A stretch of DNA of 47,933 nucleotides from Arthrobacter sp. ISL-5 (GCF_018613835.1 NZ_JAGGPM010000037.1:1-47933), one strand, 5' to 3'. Positions 6,646 to 15,664 are shown, numbered from the stretch's first letter. Made by a program: numbers and translations. The notes: generated by a model not told the origin, from the letters alone.

Positions 6646-8726
6646 GGTTGGAGCTCCTTGTTGTTGGGGGATGTCGCGGAGTCGGGGCGGCTTGTACGGG
6701 TCGTTTTTGCTGTGGGGGATTTCCTGGCAGGGGTGGCGGCGGCAGCCTGTGTCATGCGGTCGAGCAGGATTCCCAGAAAGACGATGGCCAGGCCGGCAGC
6801 AAGGCCTTTGCCAAAGAGTGAGCTCTGCACAAAGCCGGCTACGACGTCGTATCCCAGGCCACCGGCTCCTACCAAGGCACCCACCACCACCATGGCCAGG
6901 ACGTAGATCAAGCCCTGGTTGGCAGCCAGCGCCAAAGACTTCCTGGCCATAGGGAGCTGAACCTTGGTGATCACCTGCCAAGGGGTTGAGCCGCTGGCTA
7001 CGGCGGCTTCGACGACTGTCGGAGATATGCCGGCTATGCCATCAGCGATGATTTTGATGGCCACTGGTGCCGCGTAAATGATGCCGGCGACGATAGCGGT
7101 GAAACGGGTGGCGCCGAAGAGTCCCAGGAACGGGACCAGGTAAACGAAGGCCGGCATGGTTTGGCCGGCATCCAGCAACGGCCGCATGAACTGGTCCATC
7201 CTGCTGGAACGTCCCATGGCCACCCCGAAGACGACGCCGAGGACCATCACGATTGCGGTGGCAACCAGCGTGCTGGCCAGCGTGACCATGGCGTCGCCCC
7301 ACAGCCCGAGGTAGACGATCACCGCCAGGCAGAAGGTAGTTAGGGCAGCCAGTTTCCAGCCGCCGAGCGCGTAGGCGGCCAGCGCGATAACGGCGGCCAG
7401 GACAACTAATGGCGTTTCTGTGAAGAGCAACTGGAACGGGTTGAGGAAGCCGGTGGTCATTGTTTCGCGGAATGACACCGTGACCAGGAACAGGTGGGTC
7501 TGCAGCCACTCGCTTGCCCCGGTTACGCCTCTGACAATGTCTGGCCCGATATTCAGTTCCTTGGGGAATGCGGCCGCCCAGAGCATAGTTCGTGAAACGT
7601 GAATCAGGGCCACCGTCAGGACCAGGGTGGCGGAGACCAGGACCAGTCGCGTCCGGCGGGAGGTCTTGCTTCGCCGATGGGCTCCCGGTTCTGCCCTTCT
7701 GCTTGCGGCCGTCGTGACTCTGTCCAGCACAATGGCCATGAGGACTATTGACAGTCCGGCATTAACCGCAGTCCCGACGTCGAGGGACTGCAGCGCCCGA
7801 ACCACCGTTTGGCCCAGGCCGGGTGCGGCGATCAGCGCGGCTATGGTGACCATCGACAGGGCGGCCATCGTAGTCTGGCTGATGCCCATCACGATGGTGC
7901 GCCGTGCCATTGGCAGTTGAAGCGTGAAGAGCCGCTGCAGCCCGGTGGTTCCCATGGAATCAGATGCTTCCCGGGTGTTCTCGGGGATGCCCCTGATCCC
8001 ATGTGCCGTCAAGCGGATGACCGGCGGGGCCGCGTAAATCAAGGTGGCGATGACGGCGGAGGCCGGGCCGATCAGGAAGATCAACGCCAAGGGGGCCAGA
8101 TACACGAACGTGGGGAGCGTCTGCATAAAGTCCAGGACAGGAGTGACGGCCTTTGCCACGTGCGCGTTGATCCCGGCCAGGACTCCCATCGGGATGCCGA
8201 TGAGCAGGGTCAGCAACACCGCCGTGGCCACCAGGGCGAAAGTGTAGGAGGCCTCGACGAAGAGTCCCTGCAGGCCAAAGAACGTGAATACTGCGGCCGT
8301 GAGCAGGGCCACCCTCGCATTTCCCACGGCATAAGCGGTCCAGCTCAGTAGGGCGACAGTTCCCAACCAGCCGATCTCGGGCAGCCGAAGGCCTGTTGAA
8401 CTCGCCGCGAATACCGTGATGAACAGGCTGGCAACAGCATCGACGGCGGCCCGCAGGGGCGAGAGCACGTACAGGAAGATTGGGTTGTCGCTGCGGTTTG
8501 AAGCAACCCACGCGTTGAATTGGTTGAGTGATCGGTGCAGGTCAGTCAATTCCGATGAGGGCAGCGCCAAGGTACCGAATCCATGGAGGAAGACGAAGCC
8601 CAAGAGCCAGACGGCCGCTGCACCCCCCAGCATTATCGTGCGCCGGCTCGGCCTGCGGCGGGCGGCGCGAAGGGGGTCGCCGCCGGTCTGGACCGCCGCT
8701 CTTTCACGAAGGAGTGTGGAGGTCAT
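6642..8726 (-). CDS. Fused double permease of a betaine-type ABC transporter
   Basis: 694 residues, about twice the length of a ProW/OpuAB permease. It contains two complete inner-membrane permease domains in tandem. The first has its EAA loop near EASDSMGTTGLQRLF followed by QLPMARRTIVMG; the second has EAAVASGSTPWQV followed by QLPMARKSLALA. Each half carries its own set of membrane helices, so one chain could form the whole channel instead of a homodimer. A charged linker with RRAEPGAHRRSKTSRRTR joins the halves. Starts and stops overlap both neighbours by ATGA, so the three genes are translationally coupled. The C-terminus is basic (RKSPTAKTTRTSRP). Confidence 0.9.
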   Translation of the reverse strand: MTSTLLRERAAVQTGGDPLRAARRRPSRRTIMLGGAAAVWLLGFVFLHGFGTLALPSSELTDLHRSLNQFNAWVASNRSDNPIFLYVLSPLRAAVDAVASLFITVFAASSTGLRLPEIGWLGTVALLSWTAYAVGNARVALLTAAVFTFFGLQGLFVEASYTFALVATAVLLTLLIGIPMGVLAGINAHVAKAVTPVLDFMQTLPTFVYLAPLALIFLIGPASAVIATLIYAAPPVIRLTAHGIRGIPENTREASDSMGTTGLQRLFTLQLPMARRTIVMGISQTTMAALSMVTIAALIAAPGLGQTVVRALQSLDVGTAVNAGLSIVLMAIVLDRVTTAASRRAEPGAHRRSKTSRRTRLVLVSATLVLTVALIHVSRTMLWAAAFPKELNIGPDIVRGVTGASEWLQTHLFLVTVSFRETMTTGFLNPFQLLFTETPLVVLAAVIALAAYALGGWKLAALTTFCLAVIVYLGLWGDAMVTLASTLVATAIVMVLGVVFGVAMGRSSRMDQFMRPLLDAGQTMPAFVYLVPFLGLFGATRFTAIVAGIIYAAPVAIKIIADGIAGISPTVVEAAVASGSTPWQVITKVQLPMARKSLALAANQGLIYVLAMVVVGALVGAGGLGYDVVAGFVQSSLFGKGLAAGLAIVFLGILLDRMTQAAAATPARKSPTAKTTRTSRPDSATSPNNKELQP

Positions 8727-9757
8727 ACCGCAGCTGCCTCCCTATGGAGCACGGACAGGATGCTGTCACGATCGACCTGTCCGATGATTTTGCCCCCGTC
8801 TTCGACGAGCACGGGGCAGGAGGACTGGATCACAGCCGAAATTGCGTCCCGGATGACCGTGCCGGAGCTGAGGACGGGTGCATCGGGAGGAGTGTCGATC
8901 CCCACGGGACGAATGATCCATTTGAGCGTCAGGACTTCAGCGCGGGGCACTTCAGAAACGAAGTCCGCTATGTACTCGTTGGCGGGCGATCCTACAAGCT
9001 CATCGCCGGTGCCACATTGGACCGCCTGGCCATTGCGCATGATCAGGATGCGGTCGCCAAGTTTGAGCGCCTCGGAAAGATCGTGGGTGACGAAGACCAT
9101 TGTCTTGCCCATGTCCCTATGCAGCCTGATGACTTCCGCCTGCATATCGCGCCGAATTAGCGGGTCCAGTGCGGAGAATGGCTCGTCGAACAGGATGGTA
9201 TCCGGGTCTCCCGCCAGTGCCCTGCCCAGGCCGACTCGCTGTTGCATACCGCCGGACAGCTGGTCCGGAAAATGTTGTTCGTAACCCTTCAGGCCGACGA
9301 GCTCGATGATTTCGCGCGACTTGGCGTAGCGGTCATTCTTCGCGGTGCCGCGGATTTGCAGTCCATAGGAGACGTTGTCAAGAACGGTGCGATGCGGCAG
9401 GAGGCCAAAGTGCTGGAAGACCATCGACATCTTCCGTCGGCGCAATTCGCGCAGCTCGGTTGTTCCTGCCTCCAGCACGTCCTGGCCGTCCACCAGAATG
9501 CGACCCGATGTCGGTTCGATCAGGCGCGTAAGGCAGCGGATCAAGGTGGATTTTCCGGATCCGGAGAGTCCCATGATCACGAACACTTCGCCCTTTGCCA
9601 CGTCGAAGCTCATGTCGCGCACAGCCGCCACGCACCCTGTCCGCTCCAGTAGCTCGCCAGGGGCCAATCCAGCAAGCTGCTGATCCTTGGGGACCTTTTC
9701 GCCGCCTTGCCCGAACACTTTCCATAAATTGCGTACTGATATCTCGGGGCTGTGCAT
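8723..9757 (-). CDS. Betaine-type ABC transporter ATP-binding protein with one CBS domain
   Basis: 344 residues. Walker A GLSGSGKST near residues 63-71, signature LSGGMQQRVG, Walker B TILFDEPFSALD and the switch histidine in VFVTHDLSEAL are all present. An N-terminal extension before the first strand is usual for ProV/OpuAA. The C-terminal ~70 residues form a single CBS-like unit (IQSSCPVLVEDGGKIIGQVD), where ProV normally has a pair; CBS units tune this transporter class to ionic strength. I start at ATG 9755-9757 because the family begins with ISVRNLWKVFG; an in-frame start at 9850 would add 31 residues unlike the family. First gene of the operon. Confidence 0.9.
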   Translation of the reverse strand: MHSPEISVRNLWKVFGQGGEKVPKDQQLAGLAPGELLERTGCVAAVRDMSFDVAKGEVFVIMGLSGSGKSTLIRCLTRLIEPTSGRILVDGQDVLEAGTTELRELRRRKMSMVFQHFGLLPHRTVLDNVSYGLQIRGTAKNDRYAKSREIIELVGLKGYEQHFPDQLSGGMQQRVGLGRALAGDPDTILFDEPFSALDPLIRRDMQAEVIRLHRDMGKTMVFVTHDLSEALKLGDRILIMRNGQAVQCGTGDELVGSPANEYIADFVSEVPRAEVLTLKWIIRPVGIDTPPDAPVLSSGTVIRDAISAVIQSSCPVLVEDGGKIIGQVDRDSILSVLHREAAAV

Positions 9758-9826
9758 CTGGTAAACCTCATCTCCGACGCGGAGGATGCATCGGGTAGTT
9801 GTCTTATGATCAACCGTGATCGCATT

Positions 9827-9950
9827 ACGCAACACGGTGAGGTAAGTCACTGTTGCTTGTCAAGACTTAATATTTCCCACGCGAAGCTATTGACAGGCTT
9901 TAGTGGCTAAGTCCCTTGTTTCACTTAGTGACGCGAGTTGCGTGTTGCGC
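9827..9950 (-). promoter_or_regulatory. Promoter region of the betaine ABC operon with inverted operator motifs
   Basis: On the minus strand CTGTCA (9896-9891) and TATTAA (9872-9867) are spaced by 18 bp and could be -35 and -10 elements. The pair is flanked by inverted motifs: ACGCAACAC at 9827-9835 (plus strand), and GTTGCGT plus GTGTTGCGC overlapping at 9937-9950. Such paired sites around a promoter suit a dimeric repressor that loops or blocks the promoter, but no adjacent regulator gene exists to match. Confidence 0.42.
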
Positions 9951-9989
9951 ACTCAGAAGGTTTTGTTACGATCCAGCTACTGTCCTTGA

Positions 9990-10200
9990 TTAGTACAGCT
10001 TGCTGCACGGGCCGGTGCCGAGGATGGCAAGGCCAGCCAGGTCACCGTCTTCGAAGTCCCGAACATTGGAGGCTTCGTCGTACATCAGTTGGTGCGGGTC
10101 TTTGACGTGGTCGAGTCCCAGCAGGTGGCCCAGTTCGTGCATGATGACCGCCGCGGCCACCTGCCTTCCACCACGCTCGGCCAGAACGTCCCCAAACTGC
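9990..10200 (-). pseudogene. Matrixin-like zinc metalloprotease, C-terminal fragment
   Basis: Read from 10200 down to TAA 9990-9992: GGRQVAAAVIMHELGHLLGL, then DHVKDPHQLMYDEASN and a tail ending GTGPCSKLY. The HExxHxxGxxH zinc site (HELGHLLGLDH) and the following Met-turn (LMY) identify an M10/metzincin-type catalytic core. The upstream part, with the signal peptide and fold start, is cut off exactly at the left end of the IS3 element at 10201. Beyond the element's right end I find no continuation, so this is more than a simple insertion: flanking sequence has also been lost. Confidence 0.8.
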
Positions 10201-10254
10201 GGTGAACCGTCCCGGGTTTGATGCCGCTATCTTCTGTGAGAAAGATAGTGATTA

Positions 10255-10564
10255 TGCCCAAGCAGTTCCCTCCCGAAGTCCGTGACCGTGCAGCGCGCAT
10301 GACGGTGGATCGGTTGTCCGAGTACCCGTTTGTTTATGCTGCCTGCAAGGCGCTGGCGCCAAAGCTCGGAGTCGGTCCTGAATCGCTGCGCCGCTGGGTT
10401 GTCCAGGCCAGGTCGACGCCGGTGAGAAGACCGGACCGAGCAGTGACGAGCTGGAGGAAATCAAGCGGCTTCGGGCTGAGGTGCGGGACTTGAAGGAGTC
10501 CAACGAGATCCTCAAACAGGCCTCGATTTTCTTCGCGAGGGAGCTCGACCCTCGCCGCCGCTGA
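10255..10564 (+). pseudogene. IS3 orfA (HTH transposase subunit), frameshifted
   Basis: Begins MPKQFPPEVRDRAARMTVDR with a helix-turn-helix (KLGVGPESLRRWVVQA). A one-base deletion near 10410 then shifts the frame. The true continuation reads QVDAGEKTGPSSDELEEIKR, a leucine-zipper-like stretch (LRAEVRDLKESNEILK), and ends ASIFFARELDPRRR with TGA 10562-10564. The intended programmed frameshift between orfA and orfB in IS3 elements lies at the orfA end, so this internal shift is a lesion or a sequencing error. Confidence 0.82.
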
Positions 10565-11546
10565 TCCGTCGATTCATCGACGACATGCGGGCTGAAGGTC
10601 ATGCGGTCGAGTCGATCTGCGCCGTCCTGCGCGAGCAGGGCGTGCAGGTCGCCGCACGAACCTACCGGGCGTGGAAGAAACGCCTGCCAGCCCTGCGCAC
10701 CATCGAAGACGCACGCATCACCAACGCGCTCCGCAGCTTGCAAATCCCCGATGCGAGGGGACGCCCCTGGCCCGAGATCATCTACGGGAGGCGGAAGATG
10801 ACGCAGTGGCTGCGCCGTAACGGCTTCCCGGAAGCCTCGAAGCACACCGTGGACCGGCTCATGCGTCAAGAGGCCATGAACGGCCTCGTCCGGGGCCGCA
10901 AGACCCGCACAACCATCCCCGGCACGGACGGCCGCCGTGCCGGCGACCTGCTGGACAGGAACTTCACTGCCCCGGCTCCGAACCAGGTCTGGGTGACCGA
11001 TTTCACCTACGTTCCGGTCTACTCCGGATTCGTCTACGTCGCAGCCACTGCGTCATCGTCCTGTACTCCCGGGCGATCGTCGGCTGGGAAACCTCAACCA
11101 TCAAGGACACCGCGTTCGTCGAACACTGCCTGCGTACGGCCCTGTGGCGGCGCCAACACACCGGACGGCCGGTATCGGCGGGACTGATCCATCACTCAGA
11201 TGCGGGCAGCCAGTACACCTCGATCCGGTACACCGACACACTGGCCTTGGAGGGCTTGCAGCCGTCTATTGGCAGCGTGGGTGATGCCTATGACAATGCC
11301 GCCGCCGAGACCGTGATGGGGCTGTTCAAGAACGATGCCGTCGCGAAGAATTCACCGTTCCGCACCGGGGCGTTGAAAACCGCAAGCGACGTGATGGAGA
11401 TCGTCTTCGAGTGGGTCCACTGGTACAACAACCAACGCTTACATTCCTCCCTCGGACACCAGACGCCCGAGGAATTCGAGCAGGCATACTATGCTCGAGA
11501 AATCGGCTCGTTACCCGACGACGCCGCCAACAAACAGGCGGCATGA
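10562..11546 (+). pseudogene. IS3 orfB (DDE transposase), frameshifted
   Basis: The first frame gives FIDDMRAEGHAVESICAVLR, the HTH_21-like region and VWVTDFTYVPVYSGFVYVA with the first catalytic Asp. Near 11045 the frame slips by one base. The other frame continues VIVLYSRAIVGWETSTIK, HHSDAGSQYTSIRYTD (second Asp) and AYDNAAAETVMGLFKNDAV (catalytic Glu), ending DAANKQAA at 11544-11546. All three DDE acidic residues are present, so a single base change would restore an apparently complete transposase. Start taken just after the orfA stop. Confidence 0.84.
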
Positions 11547-11564
11547 TTCCCGGGACGGTTCACC

Positions 11565-11648
11565 CTGTTGACAGACGACGGCAAGGTGGAGATCGCCGCC
11601 CGCCCGGAGTCACTGGACAAGTTGAGTGAGGTCGTAGGGCACTCGTGA
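11565..11648 (+). pseudogene. C-terminal coding scrap right of the IS3 element
   Basis: Immediately after the right inverted repeat the plus strand reads LLTDDGKVEIAARPESLDKL then SEVVGHS and TGA 11646-11648. The composition is protein-like and it has no start of its own, so it is probably the 3' end of a gene interrupted by the element. The family is not recognised, and it does not match the metalloprotease on the other flank. Confidence 0.4.
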
Positions 11649-11707
11649 CCGGCGTCAACCGCGAGCTCCCGCATTCATTTTGGAAATCTCCCACTAGTCG
11701 GCCCGGT

Positions 11708-11730
11708 AAAACGTCCCACTCAGGGTTCCT
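11708..11730. repeat. Short dispersed repeat, copy A
   Basis: AAACGTCCCACTCAGGGTTC here recurs with two differences at 12701-12722. A related but looser form (CCCTCAGGGTGTCC, then GGTTCTGGAACGC) is near 14005. The GTCCCACT(C/T)AGGG motif looks like a leftover terminus of an insertion sequence, but no adjoining transposase supports this. Confidence 0.35.
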
Positions 11731-11817
11731 GGAACGCGACGCTTCACCATCGATTTTCAGCGACAGGAGACCCCTTTTAGGTCCGCTGTGAAAACCTCAA
11801 GATCCCGGTCCGCGGCT

Positions 11818-12431
11818 CTACTTGGAACTCGTCGACTCCAGAAAGTTGCCGGCCAGGCGAAACTTATCAGCAGCGACGATTGCGACTACGACGAGGCCGA
11901 CCGAAAGGGCCGCGAAAATAACCTGAAAAAAGAACTCGGAACTACCGATCGCCTGAGCAGCTGTCGTGCAAAAGAAGCCAATTCCCGGCAGCGCAAAGGA
12001 CTTCCACTGCCGCCGATTCTGAGCGGCAATGGCCCGCAACACGGGCACTTCATGGCCGCTTGAAGGAATCTTCCCCTTGACTTGCTGCCTGGCTCGACGC
12101 CTTTGAGTCCCCTCTAGCGCGGTCAACACGGATCGACTGCGAGGCACGTAAAGCTTTGTCCTCCAGGCGAATAGAACGCCCCGACAATCAGGATCAGCCC
12201 CATACCGGCCAAGGCGACTGACAGTACCCTGCGCCACGCTTCTATTTCTTCGCCATTCGCGGCGCGCGGCAAGAAAAGAGCCGCCAGAATTCCCATGAGG
12301 ACGCCTGCGACCAACACCAATGCCGCAACGAGCCACCAGCGTCGTCGCTGGTCAATCGCCGGCTCTTCCTCGCCGTTAGCTATCCGCTCGGCCTTCACCC
12401 AGCGTTCCTGGAGATATGCATCCTCCCCCAC
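11818..12431 (-). pseudogene. Membrane protein of unknown function, split by one frameshift
   Basis: Starts GTG 12429-12431 after GGAAGGAA. The first frame (to ~12160) reads MGEDAYLQERWVKAERIANG, then two hydrophobic helices (WWLVAALVLVAGVLMGILAA; VLSVALAGMGLILIVGAFY). The other frame continues with a basic loop (RSRSVLTALEGTQRRRARQQ) and two further helices (ALPGIGFFCTTAAQAIG; FFFQVIFAALSVGLVVVAIV), ending LESTSSK. Both halves look real and complement each other as a four-helix protein of about 200 residues. A single base change near 12160 would join them. Family not recognised. Confidence 0.55.
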
Positions 12432-12813
12432 TGCGTTCCTTCCCTAACGAAAGTCCCGTTTCGAAGCTCGTGCTTATGCGTTGGTTTGCGTGATTACATG
12501 AATCTTAGTCGACGATGTATAGGCTCCCATGAATTCAGAATATGCGCATGGTCGGCATCTTGAAACGCGTGGACACCCCTGGCATGGCAACGGTCATCGC
12601 AGGAGATTCCAAGGTGTGCGCGAACCTCGGTCTCGCTGAGAAAGCCCCACCTGCCGGGCAATCACGAGCCGCCACTGGAGTAATAACTGTTCCTGCCCAT
12701 AAACGTCCCACTTAGGGTTCCGCTAACGGGACAAGTTATTGGTCAAGCAAACTCTCAGTAGTCCCCCGGAAATAGTGCCTCCGCCGCCTGCCGCGGGGAT
12801 GCTGGCCGCCGGC
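12432..12813. other. Gene-poor stretch
   Basis: No convincing gene. A plus-strand frame from 12542 (MRMVGILKRVDTPGMATVIA) has no ribosome-binding site and I do not trust it. The short repeat copy B lies at 12701-12722. Confidence 0.4.
12701..12722. repeat. Short dispersed repeat, copy B
   Basis: AAACGTCCCACTTAGGGTTC matches the motif at 11708-11730 in the same orientation, 1 kb away. The two copies flank the frameshifted membrane-protein gene. Confidence 0.35.
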
Positions 12814-13257
12814 TCAATGGCCGGTGCGCATTCGATCACGTGCGCAATTCACCACGGCGGACAAGTCCAGCCCATAGGTCGGCCCTTCGCCGGAACCGTA
12901 TTCCTCGAGCCGGGCCGCACCGCGCTCTAAGAGACGGAGGGCGCCAACGCTGTTCCCCCGGGCGGCGTGGGTGAGCCCGACGCAGATCTGGGCGAGTCCT
13001 TGCCAGAGGTTGCGTTCTTCGGCCGGCCCGGCTTTCCAGCGGGCCTCGAGTACCTCATGGGCTGCGAAGGGCCGGCCGGCTTCCACCAGACTCCGGGCTG
13101 AGACCAACGTCTGCGCCGGCGGCAGCGGCTCCTCCGAGACTGGCTCGACGCCCGCGCTTCCGTACGGCAGGGGCCGCCCAAGAGCGTCACGTGGCCGGGC
13201 CTGCCGCGGGCGCCTTAGAGCATCCCGATCCCTGTCACCGGTCATAGTAGTTTCCAT
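12814..13257 (-). CDS. DUF309 domain protein
   Basis: 147 residues. After a charged N-terminal segment the core HEVLEARWKAGPAEERNLWQ is followed by GLAQICVGLTHAARGN and GALRLLERGAARLEEY. This is the DUF309 signature: a small helical bundle with conserved His, Glu and Trp. The biochemical function of the family is not established. Two closely spaced ATGs exist (13257 and 13245). The second has the better spacing to GGATGGAAA, so the true protein may lack the first four residues. It stands alone with its own promoter region and shows no damage. Confidence 0.85.
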   Translation of the reverse strand: METTMTGDRDRDALRRPRQARPRDALGRPLPYGSAGVEPVSEEPLPPAQTLVSARSLVEAGRPFAAHEVLEARWKAGPAEERNLWQGLAQICVGLTHAARGNSVGALRLLERGAARLEEYGSGEGPTYGLDLSAVVNCARDRMRTGH

Positions 13258-13364
13258 CCTGAGCGTTCCTGGATCTTACCGACAGTCATACGCCCAATGC
13301 TAAGACCCGGCGCCTTCGAACACGTGCGGCGCGGAGGAGGCCGTCGGCCCCGGAGCAGACATGA

Positions 13365-13751
13365 TTACCGTTGGTCCCGTCGCAGGGGGTGATCCTTCGG
13401 AACCTCAACCAGCACGATGCGCACTCCGTCGGGGTCCGCGATCCACATCTCCACCAGCCCCCATGGCTCCTGCTGCGGCTTGCGGATTACCGGCACCCCG
13501 GCTGCCAGGAGCCGCTCGTGCTCGAGTTGGACGTCGCGGACCTGAATCCAGATCGCCAGGGCACTCCCGTGCGGATCAGTCGATCGTCCACTGACCTCGA
13601 GAAAACCGTTTCCCAGGAAGAAGACCAGACCCGGCGCATCACGACTCCCGAACTCTCGGTAGATCGCCAAGCCCAACGTGTCCCGATAAAACCGGTGGCT
13701 CCGCGCGGGTTCGGACGGATGAAGCAGGATACGGCTCCCAAGGACTTCCAT
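13365..13751 (-). CDS. VOC (glyoxalase/bleomycin-resistance) family protein
   Basis: 128 residues, a single vicinal-oxygen-chelate module pair: SRILLHPSEPARSHRFYRDT, GLVFFLGNGFLEVSG, then LAIWIQVRDVQLEHERLLAA and WIADPDGVRIVLVEVP. The family covers glyoxalases, dioxygenases and antibiotic-binding proteins; the metal-ligand pattern is incomplete by eye, so no reaction is assigned. I chose ATG 13749-13751 (AGGA eight bases upstream); an ATG at 13758-13760 would add three residues. The neighbours are unrelated. Intact. Confidence 0.85.
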   Translation of the reverse strand: MEVLGSRILLHPSEPARSHRFYRDTLGLAIYREFGSRDAPGLVFFLGNGFLEVSGRSTDPHGSALAIWIQVRDVQLEHERLLAAGVPVIRKPQQEPWGLVEMWIADPDGVRIVLVEVPKDHPLRRDQR

Positions 13752-13760
13752 GTTCTCCAT

Positions 13761-14316
13761 CCTGCCCTCGAGCCATGCACTTCGCTCGCCGCGTGCTTGT
13801 GAATTCTTGGTGTTGCGTTCAAGGATCCCGTTGGGCGGCGAGCTGTCACATCGATCGGGGCACCACCGTCGACACCGAATCTGCTGCACCGACCGTTCCC
13901 CAAACGGGCACCGCGGAACCGCCACTTTACGCTGTGATTTAACCGCCATTTTCCGCCAACAGTCACAGCATTCCGCCGATCCGGATCCGCAGGAAAGTGT
14001 CCCCTCAGGGTGTCCAAGTTTCAAGGTTCTGGAACGCCCGGCTCATCTTTCATCAGCAAGTGACGGGAGTTGTGCAGACGACTTCGGACATCTCGAGCAG
14101 TCGCTTCGAAAAGCGACAGTTCGAGCACGCCGACCAGGCGTTATCCTTTCCAAGGATGGAGACACGCCCTGAATCGTTGTGGGAATCCGACGAGAGGAGA
14201 CTCGGGACTTGTCAGAGGCGATTAGTGCAAAGCGTCCTTGCACTAATGGCCTCTGGGCCGACCGTGCCGACAAATCGCTGGTTATCCCAGAAGGGCCTTC
14301 TGGTTGCGGCCGAGGT
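13761..14316. other. Stretch with no recognisable gene
   Basis: The plus strand contains CCGCCACTTTACGCTGTG and AACCGCCATTTTCCGCC near 13920-13960, which look like remnants of an insertion-sequence end, and near 14005 the degenerate repeat described above. No transposase frame accompanies them. No open frame has both a ribosome-binding site and family features. Confidence 0.4.
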
Positions 14317-14530
14317 GCGGCGCGCCGCGGTGAAGTCCGCAACACACCCGATCAGGTTGGCACCGACGTAGAGCAGGGCATCGGGGTTCGTCCTGCACCC
14401 GGTCAGTGTGTTCGTCTCCAGGGCCAGCGTGCTGTAGGTGGTGAAGGCTCCCATGAAGCCTGTGCCGGCGAGAAGCCGGATCATCCGCAGCCGCCCGGCC
14501 TCGGGGCCGCCGTGGGGTCGCTGCCGCCGC
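14317..14530 (-). pseudogene. crcB: CrcB/FluC fluoride channel, C-terminal fragment
   Basis: The minus-strand frame gives RLLAGTGFMGAFTTYSTLAL then ETNTLTGC and a further hydrophobic segment (DALLYVGANLIGCVADF). GxxTTxSTxxxE is the hallmark of the small fluoride channels, with the pore Phe/Tyr and Thr/Ser track. A complete FluC has four helices in about 125 residues. Here the first two helices are missing and the C-terminus runs into non-homologous sequence. The frame is open further on both sides but without family similarity. Inactive remnant. Confidence 0.65.
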
Positions 14531-14588
14531 CCACGGGCCGTTGCTCGGAAGGGATAAGGACCAGGCCTGGCTATGTCTGGCGCCGGTG

Positions 14589-14915
14589 TCAGGCCGCGCC
14601 GTTCAGCCGGGTGCTGTGGGCTGCCCGGCGCGGTGCAGCGGCGCTGGCATGAAGATCCCGTGCCGTGACGCGGCGGGAATCGCTGGACTGGTGGACGGAC
14701 ATCGTGGGCGCAGGCGATGGATGTGGCCTTGCCGCGGGGCACAGGTCGGTGATCAGTCCCATGCCGGCGTACTCGCGCACGGCAGCAATGCCCGCGACAG
14801 CCGCGGGCTTGTCATCAAAGGCCTTGGAAACGGCCATCACCGTTCCATCCGGGGCTGTGAGCCGGAACCTGAAAGCCGCGTCGGCATCAACAAAAAGTTC
14901 AAACATCCCTGCCAT
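14589..14915 (-). CDS. YegP-like (DUF1508) small protein
   Basis: 108 residues. Start ATG 14913-14915 is strongly supported by GGAAAGGAC upstream. The first ~60 residues (MAGMFELFVDADAAFRFRLT; MAVSKAFDDKPAAVAGIAAV) form the small alpha/beta unit of DUF1508, which often occurs singly or in pairs. Where the family usually has a second repeat, this protein has a proline-rich, basic tail (PAARPHPSPAPTMSV onward), so the second repeat may be lost or the tail may be read-through past a decayed end. Function of the family unknown. Confidence 0.7.
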   Translation of the reverse strand: MAGMFELFVDADAAFRFRLTAPDGTVMAVSKAFDDKPAAVAGIAAVREYAGMGLITDLCPAARPHPSPAPTMSVHQSSDSRRVTARDLHASAAAPRRAAHSTRLNGAA

Positions 14916-15664
14916 GACAGTCCTTTCCGTAGGGGCGTCCCTCAGTGGCGTCATTGCCTCGGAGGGAAACGCGACACCGCTGTCGCTGCCCGCTGGATCA
15001 TTCGTACGGTCGCAGTCAATCAATTCACAAGAGTCTTCCCCAGGCGTCTAACGTCCCGCAAGAGCCCTGGCAGTAAGACTTTACGTAAACGCGGCGGCGC
15101 CGGCACCCGCAGGGGCGGCTACCCCGAGTCGGGGTACGCACGCTAATCGGCGCAGCGAGGCCCTTGCCCGCCCTCGCCAGGCTTCCGGCTCGCGAGTCGA
15201 CCACGTGACAAGGCCCCGTCTGCCCTGCGGACCCACCACAAGCCGGCCCACCACCGCACACCTTGGCTTCGCCAGCCGGGCGGTGGAATATGTCCACGCG
15301 CCGAAACCCGCCGCTCAGATCTTGCCGGGCGATCTCAGCCCGGCGATCTGAGCATTCCTGCACGGCAATCGGCGATGGGTCGACGCCGGGGTTGGTGTGC
15401 GTCGACCGTGCCGGGCAACCCAAGCGGGAAACCGGGCCCTGACTATAAAAACGCAAGCGTCCCTGTAAAAACGCAGGCGTCGCATTCAACGAGTTCTATC
15501 CCGGTTGCTTCCGGTAGCTGCAACGGGCGGGATGGGCGGCCCATTGGATCTGGACGCCTATGCCGATTGATGGCGACCAGGTAGATCCGACCCGCTGCAG
15601 ATGGAACACACCCCAGTGACCAACACCCTCGGAACTCTAGTAGGCGTGTTGGCCGTGCTGAGCA
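14916..15664. other. 750-bp stretch with no recognisable gene
   Basis: Several long frames exist on both strands but none has a ribosome-binding site or protein-like character; they reflect the high GC content. The segment TGTAAAAACGCAGGCGTCGC follows a similar TATAAAAACGCAAGCGTCCC, a small tandem duplication near 15445-15480. Nothing else stands out. Confidence 0.45.

Larger units (their letters stand above)
10201..11564 (+). mobile_element. Degraded IS3-family insertion sequence (1364 bp)
   Basis: The terminal inverted repeats are 27 bp with 24 matches: left GGTGAACCGTCCCGGG...ATGCCGC (10201-10227), right its inverse (11538-11564). The inner TGA...TCA ends are typical of IS3. It contains orfA and orfB, each frameshifted. 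A clean target-site duplication is not evident (left flank AACTGC, right flank CTGTTG). The flanks also belong to different sequences, so the element probably took part in a deletion or rearrangement after insertion. Confidence 0.85.

Noticed and set aside
11788..12063. Plus-strand frame opposite the frameshifted membrane protein
   Set aside because: Lys/Arg/Ser-rich without a ribosome-binding site; the minus strand encodes convincing helices.
15440..15485. Two tandem AAAAACGCA(A/G)GCGTC units considered as a CRISPR or iteron array
   Set aside because: Only two units, no spacers, no cas or replication gene nearby.
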